Shown: positions 1 to 5,223 of the stretch, piece after piece | Numbering within the stretch: position 1 is the first letter of the stretch | Layout: each line of letters opens with the position of its first letter | Assembly: GCA_018716795.1 (NCBI GenBank) | Contig: DVJK01000019.1 | Span: forward strand, 1-7,029 | Direction of reading: 5' to 3' | Source of the DNA: Candidatus Scatomorpha merdipullorum | GTDB lineage: Bacteria > Bacillota > Clostridia > Oscillospirales > Oscillospiraceae | DNA length: 7,029 nucleotides | Notes under the pieces: generated by a model | Told to the model about the DNA's origin: nothing | What the model saw: the letters and a program-made list of their open reading frames with translations, nothing else | Databases searched by the model: none | Made by a program: the position numbers and the translations under genes

Positions 1-18
1 CATTTTACGTTACCTCTC
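1..18 (-). promoter_or_regulatory. Ribosome site and ATG of a divergent gene running off the left edge
   Basis: Read on the minus strand, positions 18-13 give GAGAGG, then a 9-base spacer, then ATG at positions 3-1. This is a credible translation start for a leftward gene whose body lies outside the window. Only the start codon is visible, so the product cannot be named. A minus-strand promoter candidate lies upstream at 71-99, which supports the idea. A chance ATG next to a purine run remains possible. Confidence 0.4.
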
Positions 19-25
19 TTTGCTA

Positions 26-54
26 TTGTCAAATTCGCTGTGAGATAGTAAGAT
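26..54 (+). promoter_or_regulatory. Candidate sigma-A promoter for tmcAL
   Basis: TTGTCA at 26-31 (5 of 6 to TTGACA) and TAAGAT at 49-54 (4 of 6 to TATAAT) are separated by exactly 17 bases. Transcription would start near 61, giving a leader of about 60 bases before the tmcAL ATG at 121. The region is AT-rich compared with the surrounding GC-rich coding DNA. The call rests on motif matching only. Confidence 0.45.
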
Positions 55-70
55 ACACACATACATATAC

Positions 71-99
71 ATTCTATCCCTTTGCCGCCCAAAACGCAA
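71..99 (-). promoter_or_regulatory. Candidate sigma-A promoter for the divergent left-edge gene
   Basis: On the minus strand, TTGCGT (positions 99-94) and TAGAAT (positions 76-71, 5 of 6 to consensus) are separated by 17 bases. Transcription would start near 64 and run left to the ATG at 3-1. The -35 box is weak (3 of 6), so this is less certain than the -10 box alone suggests. It faces the rightward promoter at 26-54. Confidence 0.35.
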
Positions 100-109
100 G
101 AGCTTTATC

Positions 110-116
110 GAGGTGA
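110..116 (+). promoter_or_regulatory. Ribosome binding site fixing the tmcAL start
   Basis: GAGGTGA lies 4 bases before the ATG at 121. It favours this ATG over the in-frame TTG at 82, which has only pyrimidine-rich sequence (ATTCTATCCC) upstream and would add 13 residues before the conserved N-terminus. Confidence 0.75.
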
Positions 117-120
117 GCGC

Positions 121-1338
121 ATGAAAATCGCGGGTATAGTCGCGGAGTACAACCCCTTCCACAACGGCCACGAGGCGCATATTGAGGCCACGCGCGCCGC
201 GCTGGGCGCGGATACGGGCATAATCTGCTGCATGTCCGGCGACTTCGTGCAGCGCGGCGAGGCGGCGCAGTGGTCGAAATTCGCCCGGGCCGAGGCCGCC
301 GCGCGCTGCGGCGCCGACCTGGTCTTCGAGCTGCCGGCGCCCTGGTCGCTCTCGAGCGCGGAGGGCTTCGCGCGAGGGGCCGTCGGCCTCCTGGACGCCC
401 TGGGCGTCGTGGATTACCTGAGCTTCGGCTCCGAGAGCAAGAGCGTCGAACCCCTCGAGCGCGCGGCCGAGGCGCTGCTCGACCCCGCCGTGGACGCGGC
501 GATAAAGGCCGAGCTCGCCACCGGCGAGAGCTACGCCGCCGTGCGCGAGCGCGTGCTCGAGCGCTTTATCGGCCCGGACGCGAGGGTTGTCGAGACGCCG
601 AACAACATCCTCGCCGTGGAGTATATCAAGGCCCTGTACGAGGAGCGCTCGCGCATAAGGCCCCTGGCCGTGGAGAGGACGGGCGCTGACCACGACCGGC
701 CCGGCACGGGCCGCATACGCTCCGCGGCCGAGATACGGACGCTCACCGCCGCGGGAAAGCCCGTCGCGCCCTTCATGCCCCGCGCCGCCAACGCCGTGCT
801 CGAGCGCGAGAGGCAGCAGGGGAGGGGCCCCGTGTTCATGCGCTCGCTCGAGAGCGCGCTGCTGAGCCGGCTGCGCATGCTCACGCTCGCCGACTTCGCC
901 GCCCTGCCCGACGCGAGCGAGGGGCTTGAAAACCGCCTGCTCGCCGCCATGGAGGAGCCGACGCTTGACGGCGTCCTCGCCGCGGCCAAGAGCAAGCGCT
1001 ACGCCCTCTCCCGCCTGCGCCGCATGTGCATGTGCGCCTGCCTGGGCATAAGGGCCGGGATGAACGAGCTCGCCCCGCCCTACGCCCGCCTCCTCGCCGT
1101 CGGCGGGCGGGGCCGCGAGCTGCTCCGCATGATAGAAGGCCGCTCGCGCGTGCCGGTCATAACCAAGAGCGCCGCGGGCCGGAAGCTCCCGCGCGAGGCG
1201 CGCGAGGTCTTCGAGCTGAACGCCGCCGCGCGCGACCTCTTCGTCCTCGGCTGCCCGACCCAGGCCGAGCGCCGCGGCGGCTCCGACTGGCGCGCAAGCC
1301 CCGCGATAATCGCGCCCGAGGACGGCCTCCGGCGCTGA
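121..1338 (+). CDS. tmcAL: tRNA(Met) cytidine acetate ligase TmcAL (YlbM family)
   Basis: This is a cytoplasmic tRNA-modifying enzyme. The Bacillus subtilis family member uses ATP and acetate, through acetyl-AMP, to make N4-acetylcytidine at wobble position C34 of elongator tRNA(Met). The 405-residue product matches the family length of about 400. It opens MKIAGIVAEYNPFHNGHE, with the nucleotidyltransferase HxGH motif at H14-H17. It then has the family blocks MSGDFVQRGE (38-47), TPNNILAVEYIKAL (159-172), a TGADHDRPGTGRIRSAAEIR stretch (187-206) and a basic segment KRYALSRLRRM (292-302) in the C-terminal half. The ATG at 121 is chosen because it begins exactly at the conserved strand and has GAGGTGA before it. 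The gene seems to be its own transcription unit, since a separate strong promoter lies before livJ. No frameshift or missing motif is seen. The family call is firm; the exact reaction is inferred from the characterised relative. Confidence 0.93.
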   Translation: MKIAGIVAEYNPFHNGHEAHIEATRAALGADTGIICCMSGDFVQRGEAAQWSKFARAEAAARCGADLVFELPAPWSLSSAEGFARGAVGLLDALGVVDYLSFGSESKSVEPLERAAEALLDPAVDAAIKAELATGESYAAVRERVLERFIGPDARVVETPNNILAVEYIKALYEERSRIRPLAVERTGADHDRPGTGRIRSAAEIRTLTAAGKPVAPFMPRAANAVLERERQQGRGPVFMRSLESALLSRLRMLTLADFAALPDASEGLENRLLAAMEEPTLDGVLAAAKSKRYALSRLRRMCMCACLGIRAGMNELAPPYARLLAVGGRGRELLRMIEGRSRVPVITKSAAGRKLPREAREVFELNAAARDLFVLGCPTQAERRGGSDWRASPAIIAPEDGLRR

Positions 1339-1419
1339 AAACGGGGCGTCTCGGCGCTTTTACACAACAAAGCGTCAAAAAGTTATCAACAATTTTCACT
1401 GGATAAAGCGATAAATAAC

Positions 1420-1448
1420 TTGCAATCCGGCGGAAGATGAGGTATAAT
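1420..1448 (+). promoter_or_regulatory. Strong sigma-A promoter of the liv operon
   Basis: TTGCAA at 1420-1425 and a perfect TATAAT at 1443-1448 are separated by 17 bases. Transcription would begin near 1455, leaving a leader of about 68 bases before the livJ ATG. The promoter sits in the most AT-rich part of the 184-base gap between tmcAL and livJ. No well-supported operator was found near it; the half-site match at 1391-1405 is too partial to call. Confidence 0.8.
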
Positions 1449-1473
1449 TTAGCGCAAGGCTGAGAAATACATT

Positions 1474-1492
1474 TGTCCGCCCTGCGCGGACA
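1474..1492 (+). promoter_or_regulatory. Leader hairpin in the livJ 5' untranslated region
   Basis: TGTCCGC (1474-1480) pairs perfectly with GCGGACA (1486-1492) around a 5-base loop. It lies about 20 bases after the predicted transcript start and 17 bases before the AGGAGG ribosome site. It has no T-run after it, so it is not a terminator, and it does not sequester the ribosome site. Protection of the transcript's 5' end is a plausible role; no riboswitch class is recognised. Confidence 0.5.
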
Positions 1493-1509
1493 GTTCGGCC
1501 AAGCTATAT

Positions 1510-1515
1510 AGGAGG
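1510..1515 (+). promoter_or_regulatory. Consensus ribosome binding site of livJ
   Basis: AGGAGG followed by 7 bases and ATG at 1523 is a perfect Gram-positive Shine-Dalgarno site. It fits high expression of the binding protein and leaves no doubt about the start. Confidence 0.85.
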
Positions 1516-1522
1516 AATCAAA

Positions 1523-2755
1523 ATGAAGAAGTTTCTTGCACTGCTTCTCGCGCTCGTAATGGTGTTCGCCCTCGCCGCCTGCGGCGAGCCCGCCGGCGAA
1601 GAGACCACTCCCGCGGGCGAGGAGACCACTCCCGCCGGGGAGGAGACCGCCCCTGCCGGCGATATGCCCACCGTCAAGATAGGCGTCTTTGAGCCCCTGA
1701 CCGGCGACTCCGGCGCCGGCGGCAAGCAGGAGATGCTCGGCATGCAGTATGCCCACTCCCTGCAGCCCACCGTCATGATTGGCGACACTGAGTACGCCGT
1801 CGAGCTCGTCCCGGCCGACAACGCCTCCGACTCTTCCAAGGCCCCGACCGCGGCCAGCACCCTGGTCTCCGAGGGCGTCAGCATCGTGCTCGGCACCTAC
1901 GGCTCTTCCAGCGCCATCGCCGCCGGCCCGATATTCGAGCAGGCCCAGATCCCGGCCATCGGCGTCACCTGCACCAACCCGCAGGTCACCGTCGGCAACG
2001 AGTTCTACTTCCGCACCTGCTTCATCGACCCCTTCCAGGGCACCGTCCTCGCCAACTACGCCTCTGAGCAGCTCGGCGCCACGAAGGTATACACCCTCGG
2101 CGAGGCCGGCAACGACTACGACACCGGCGTCATCAACTACTTCACCGAGGCCTTCGAGGGCCTGGGCGGCACCACCGTGGCCGACACCTTCCAGACCAAC
2201 AACTCCGACTTCACCTCTTACCTGAACAAGGCCGTCAGCGAGGGCGTCGACGCCATCCTGACCCCTGTCTCCATCGCCTACTCCACCCAGATCATGGCCC
2301 AGGCCAAGGCGATGAACCTCGAGATACCCATCCTCGGCTCCGACACGCTGGACAACAACACCGTCCTTGAGGCCACCCAGGGCAGCAGCATCCAGCTCAT
2401 CGTCACCACCTTCTACAACGAGGGCGGCGACCCCGAGTTCGACGCGAACTTCAAGGAGTGGATTAACTCCGACCCCGAGAACCTCACCAACAACGGCGGC
2501 AACGACATGATAGCGGCCGTCTCCGTCATGGGCTTCGACGCCTACAACGTCGCCCTTGAGGCCCTCAAGCTCGCCGGCAGCACCGACTCCGTCGCCGTCA
2601 AGGACGCGCTCTGGGATGTCGACTACGAGGGCATCACCGGCCACATCACCTTCGGTGAGAACGGCGACGCCGTCCGCGACCTCGCCTACATAAAGATTGC
2701 CGACACCGCCAACAACACCTGGACCAACGGCGGCACCCAGACCGTCGCCGAGTGA
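1523..2755 (+). CDS. livJ: Amino-acid ABC transporter substrate-binding lipoprotein (LivJ/LivK type)
   Basis: This is the extracellular ligand-capturing part of the transporter. The 410-residue product starts MKKFLALLLALVMVFALAAC: a basic N-terminus, a hydrophobic core and an LAAC lipobox, so Cys20 should be lipidated and hold the protein on the outer face of the membrane. A Thr/Glu/Pro-rich linker (residues 21-47) containing three AGEETTP repeats joins it to a type I periplasmic-binding fold beginning VKIGVFEPLTG (51-61). The ligand-pocket region aligns by eye with E. coli LivJ: GTYGSSSAIAAGPIFE (124-139), GVTCTNPQVT (147-156) and FRTCFIDPFQG (163-173). Codons are more often C-ending than in the downstream genes, consistent with abundant expression. 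Branched-chain amino acids are the default substrate guess, but this family also binds amides, aromatic amino acids and urea, so the ligand is not settled by sequence. Confidence 0.92.
   Translation: MKKFLALLLALVMVFALAACGEPAGEETTPAGEETTPAGEETAPAGDMPTVKIGVFEPLTGDSGAGGKQEMLGMQYAHSLQPTVMIGDTEYAVELVPADNASDSSKAPTAASTLVSEGVSIVLGTYGSSSAIAAGPIFEQAQIPAIGVTCTNPQVTVGNEFYFRTCFIDPFQGTVLANYASEQLGATKVYTLGEAGNDYDTGVINYFTEAFEGLGGTTVADTFQTNNSDFTSYLNKAVSEGVDAILTPVSIAYSTQIMAQAKAMNLEIPILGSDTLDNNTVLEATQGSSIQLIVTTFYNEGGDPEFDANFKEWINSDPENLTNNGGNDMIAAVSVMGFDAYNVALEALKLAGSTDSVAVKDALWDVDYEGITGHITFGENGDAVRDLAYIKIADTANNTWTNGGTQTVAE
1592..1654 (+). repeat. Three 21-base tandem repeats coding the AGEETTP linker of LivJ
   Basis: Three in-frame 21-base units encode AGEETTP, AGEETTP and AGEETAP (residues 24-44) just after the lipidated cysteine. 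The copies differ at a few bases, mostly third codon positions (GCC/GCG, GGC/GGG, GAA/GAG), plus an ACT to GCC change in the last unit. The array forms a flexible acidic spacer between anchor and binding domain, and could change copy number without shifting frame. Confidence 0.85.
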
Positions 2756-2788
2756 GCTTTCCAAGCGGCAAATAACGTTTAACCTTGC

Positions 2789-2816
2789 TTTGGCGGGGGC
2801 TTCGGCCCCCGCCAAA
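2789..2816 (+). other. GC-rich hairpin with UUCG tetraloop after livJ
   Basis: TTTGGCGGGGGC (2789-2800) pairs perfectly with GCCCCCGCCAAA (2805-2816), closing a C(UUCG)G tetraloop, an exceptionally stable RNA motif. It begins 33 bases after the livJ stop codon. The sequence after it (CAGTGTCAAAG) has no T-run, so it is not a standard intrinsic terminator. By analogy with intercistronic hairpins behind other binding-protein genes, it probably protects the livJ mRNA from 3' exonucleases and so raises LivJ over the membrane parts. Confidence 0.75.
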
Positions 2817-2833
2817 CAGTGTCAAAGAAAGAC

Positions 2834-2888
2834 GTGGGCTGTCTCGCAAGGGAATAAGCGAAGGCTTTTTCTTTGCGAGGCAGTCTAC
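2834..2888 (+). promoter_or_regulatory. Long 55-base RNA hairpin just upstream of the livH ribosome site
   Basis: Positions 2834-2850 pair with 2872-2888 over 17 consecutive pairs. The stem continues inward (2851-2854 with 2868-2871, a bulged U at 2855, then AAGC 2856-2859 with GCTT 2864-2867) to a GAAG loop at 2860-2863. That makes 25 pairs with one bulge. Five pairs are G-U and none is A-C, so the fold is good only in the rightward transcript. It ends 6 bases before the livH AGGAAG. Possible roles are an attenuator, a processing or stability element, or a small palindromic repeat. No known riboswitch is recognised. Confidence 0.65.
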
Positions 2889-2894
2889 AACGAA

Positions 2895-2900
2895 AGGAAG
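2895..2900 (+). promoter_or_regulatory. Ribosome binding site selecting the GTG start of livH
   Basis: AGGAAG with an 8-base spacer points to the GTG at 2909. The in-frame TTG at 2873 lies inside the 3' arm of the hairpin, has no ribosome site, and would add a charged 12-residue stretch ahead of the first membrane helix. Confidence 0.75.
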
Positions 2901-2908
2901 AGAGATTC

Positions 2909-3784
2909 GTGCAATTTGCTGTGTCCATCCTGCTGTCGGGCATATCCGTGGGCGGACAGTACGCGCTTATCGCCATAGGCTACACCATGGTCTACGGCAT
3001 ACTGCGCCTCATAAACTTCGCTCACGGCGACGTGTTCATGGTGGCGGGGCTCGTGCTCGTATACATGTCGGCGAGTATGCCGCTGTACATATCCATACCG
3101 CTGATGATAGTGTTCATCGTGGCGCTCGGCTTCTGCATAGAGCGCGTGGCCTATAAGCCGCTGCGCAGCGCGCCGCGCATGTCCGTCATGATAAGCGCGA
3201 TAGGCGTCAGCTTCCTCATTCAGAACTTCGCGACCTACTACACCGGCGGCCTGCCGCAGACCTATCCGTCCCTGCCCTTCCTCTCGGACACCGTGACGAT
3301 ATACGGAACGAGCGTGCGCTGGGCGGTCATCATAACTCCCTTCCTGGTCGTGGCCCTGATTGTCGCGCTGACCGTCCTAATAAACAAGACGAAGATTGGC
3401 CTTGCGATGCGCGCGGCGGCGAGGGATTTCGAGACCTGCCAGCTCATGGGCATCAGGATTAACTCTGTCATAAGCTTCACCTTTATAATAGGCAGCGCGC
3501 TCGCCGCCATCGGCAGCCTGCTGTACTTCACGAACTATCAGAGCATCGTCCCGCTCTCCGGCGCAATGCCCGGCCTCAAGGCCTTCGTCGCGGCGGTCTT
3601 CGGCGGCATCGGCTCCATACCCGGCGCGGTTATCGGCGCCTTCATCATCGGCATCTGCGAGAACATCGTCAAGGGCACCAGCCTCTCCATCTTCTCCGAC
3701 GCCTTCACATTTGTCCTGCTCATCGTGATACTGGTGGTCAAGCCCACCGGCCTCTTCGGTGAGAAGGCCACCGACAAGGTCTGA
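2909..3784 (+). CDS. livH: Branched-chain amino-acid ABC transporter permease LivH
   Basis: This is one of two integral membrane subunits forming the amino-acid channel of the LivJHMGF importer. The 291-residue protein has the usual length and is almost all hydrophobic helices. Family signatures are LRLINFAHGD (32-41) near the first helices, GLAMRAAARDFETCQLMGIRIN-type sequence (164-185), which is the cytoplasmic loop that docks on an ATPase subunit, and GGIGSIPGAVIGAFIIG (232-248) before the last helices, ending VVKPTGLFGEK (276-286). The start is a GTG, chosen on its ribosome site. Its stop is 11 bases before livM, so the two are translated from one message. Ile codons are mostly ATA in the first two thirds (18 ATA, 15 ATC and 4 ATT overall by my count), unlike livJ. 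No odd or missing motif is seen. Confidence 0.93.
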   Translation: MQFAVSILLSGISVGGQYALIAIGYTMVYGILRLINFAHGDVFMVAGLVLVYMSASMPLYISIPLMIVFIVALGFCIERVAYKPLRSAPRMSVMISAIGVSFLIQNFATYYTGGLPQTYPSLPFLSDTVTIYGTSVRWAVIITPFLVVALIVALTVLINKTKIGLAMRAAARDFETCQLMGIRINSVISFTFIIGSALAAIGSLLYFTNYQSIVPLSGAMPGLKAFVAAVFGGIGSIPGAVIGAFIIGICENIVKGTSLSIFSDAFTFVLLIVILVVKPTGLFGEKATDKV

Positions 3785-3795
3785 GGAGGTGCCGC

Positions 3796-5223
3796 ATGTC
3801 TGCTGTTACGCTTGAAAAGAAGACCAAAAAGGGCTCCTTCCTCGCCCTCATCGGGGTGCTGGTCGTCCTCGGCCTGACGATAGTGCTCGAGAACACCCTC
3901 GACCCCAACGCCAACATCATAGTCTTCACCGCCCTCAAGAAGGGCGCGGTGTACGCCCTCGTGGCCGTCAGCATGAACCTTCTCAACGGCTTTACGGGCC
4001 TCTTCTCCCTCGGCCAGGCCGGCTTCATGCTCCTCGGCGGCTATGCCTACGCGATATTCACCATCCCGAGCGATATGCGGGAGAGCGTGTACTACCTCTT
4101 TGACGGCTCTGCGATAAACTTCTCCTTCCCCGAGTTCTTCACGAACCTCTTCGGCGGAGGCGGCGTCGGCGGCGCCGTGGGCATGGTGCTCGGCGTGCTT
4201 ATCGCCATCATAATCGCGGGCCTCGTGGCGGCCTTCGTCGCCTGGCTCATAGGCCTGCCCGTCCTCAAGCTCAAGAGCGACTATCTCGCCATCGCGACCC
4301 TCGGCTTCGCGGAGATTATCCGCGCGGTGTTCCAGTGGAACAACCTCGGCCGCATCACGAACGGCGCTAACGCGCTCAAGAACTTCCCCACCTTCACGAA
4401 CTTCAACATCACGAACGCCGACGGGCAGATTGTGCTGCGGCTTTCGACCTTCGCCTGCTTCGCGATTGCGGCGCTGTGCATCTGGCTCATCGTCCTGCTC
4501 ATAAACTCCAGCTACGGCAGGGCGTTCAAGGCGATACGCGAGGACGAGATTGCGGCCGAGGCCATGGGCATCAACCTCGCCAAGCACAAGCGCATGAGCT
4601 TCATCATAAGCTCCTTCTTCGCCGGCGTCGGCGGCGCTCTGCTCGCCATGTTCATGAACCAGGTGCAGGCCAAGACCTTCACCTCCACCATGACCTACGA
4701 GATACTGCTCATCGTCGTCCTCGGCGGCATCGGCTCCGTCTCCGGCAGCACCATCGCGGCCTTCCTCTACGTGCTCTGCAGCGAGTGGTGGCTGCGCTTC
4801 CTCGACGTGCCCGCGGTCTTCAAGAGCACCGGGCGCTACTGGACCTTCATCGCCGTCCTCGCCGTCGCGGCCGTGCTCATAACCCTCCTGCTCGTCTGGC
4901 GGAGGAGGAAGGGCGGCGCGAAGAAGCCAAAGGAGCTCTGGTCGGCCTTCCTGCCAGGCGCGGTCATCCTGGCCTACGACATCTATTATCTCAGCACGGG
5001 CAGCACGGACGTGCCCTTCCTCAACTCCGGCTTCCGCATGGTCGTCTTCAGCGTCATCATCATGGTCGTCGTGCTGTTCTTCCGCCGCGGCCTCTTCGGC
5101 GACAGGGAGCTGCCCCATGTGCTCCGTCAGATAGGCGCCTTCTTCAAGCGCCTCGCCTCCGGAGGCAAAAAGACCGCCGCGGCTGCCGCGGCGAAGGGAA
5201 AGGAGGACGGCGCCAATGAGTGA
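3796..5223 (+). CDS. livM: Branched-chain amino-acid ABC transporter permease LivM, enlarged
   Basis: This is the second membrane subunit, partner of LivH. A strong GAGGAGGT with a 5-base spacer fixes the ATG. Family blocks are GFTGLFSLGQAGFMLLGGYA (65-84), the ATPase-docking loop SSYGRAFKAIREDEIAAEAM (238-257) continuing into a helix ending GVGGALLA, and VLGGIGSVSGSTIAAFL (308-324). At 475 residues it is longer than most LivM proteins (about 310-430). The excess lies in residues about 340-410, where a predicted helix (349-368), a basic loop RRRKGGAKKPK (369-379) and a second helix (383-399) interrupt the normal run from the SEWWLRFL segment (329-336) to the final helix (412-428). There is also a tail after RRGLFG (430-435) ending in a Lys/Ala-rich stretch (456-475). 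The 3' end overlaps livG by 8 bases. Function in amino-acid import is secure; the role of the additions is unknown. Confidence 0.9.
   Translation: MSAVTLEKKTKKGSFLALIGVLVVLGLTIVLENTLDPNANIIVFTALKKGAVYALVAVSMNLLNGFTGLFSLGQAGFMLLGGYAYAIFTIPSDMRESVYYLFDGSAINFSFPEFFTNLFGGGGVGGAVGMVLGVLIAIIIAGLVAAFVAWLIGLPVLKLKSDYLAIATLGFAEIIRAVFQWNNLGRITNGANALKNFPTFTNFNITNADGQIVLRLSTFACFAIAALCIWLIVLLINSSYGRAFKAIREDEIAAEAMGINLAKHKRMSFIISSFFAGVGGALLAMFMNQVQAKTFTSTMTYEILLIVVLGGIGSVSGSTIAAFLYVLCSEWWLRFLDVPAVFKSTGRYWTFIAVLAVAAVLITLLLVWRRRKGGAKKPKELWSAFLPGAVILAYDIYYLSTGSTDVPFLNSGFRMVVFSVIIMVVVLFFRRGLFGDRELPHVLRQIGAFFKRLASGGKKTAAAAAAKGKEDGANE
5199..5206 (+). promoter_or_regulatory. livG ribosome site inside the livM coding end
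   Basis: AAAGGAGG, 9 bases before the livG ATG at 5216, lies within the last codons of livM. Together with the 8-base gene overlap it suggests translational coupling that keeps the permease and ATPase in proportion. Confidence 0.75.

Noticed and set aside
82..120. TTG start for tmcAL 13 codons upstream of the ATG
   Set aside because: It has no ribosome site and the added residues are not part of the conserved family N-terminus, while ATG at 121 has GAGGTGA before it.
1344..1376. Terminator after tmcAL
   Set aside because: Only weak pairings are possible (a 5-pair stem with two G-U pairs before TTTT, or an 8-pair stem followed by A's). Read-through into the liv promoter region cannot be excluded.
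1391..1405. Possible CodY site (AATTTTC followed by ACTGGATA)
   Set aside because: Only the left half matches; five of fifteen positions differ from the consensus palindrome, so it is not supportable without a genome-wide comparison, though the location upstream of the -35 box is suggestive.
1383..1407. DnaA-box-like TTATCAACA at 1383-1391 and a weaker inverted match near 1399-1407
   Set aside because: One and two mismatches respectively, no further boxes, no dnaA or dnaN nearby and no AT-rich unwinding element; chance in an AT-rich promoter region.
1473..1511. Twelve-codon TTG-initiated leader peptide before livJ
   Set aside because: It has no ribosome site, carries no run of branched-chain codons, and overlaps the leader hairpin by coincidence.
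1157..2815. Long minus-strand open frame of 552 codons opposite tmcAL and livJ
   Set aside because: It spans two real genes and an intergenic gap, resembles no known protein, and arises from the GC-rich codon pattern of the plus-strand genes.
2873..2908. TTG start for livH 12 codons upstream of the GTG
   Set aside because: It lies in the hairpin arm without a ribosome site; AGGAAG at 2895-2900 points to GTG 2909.
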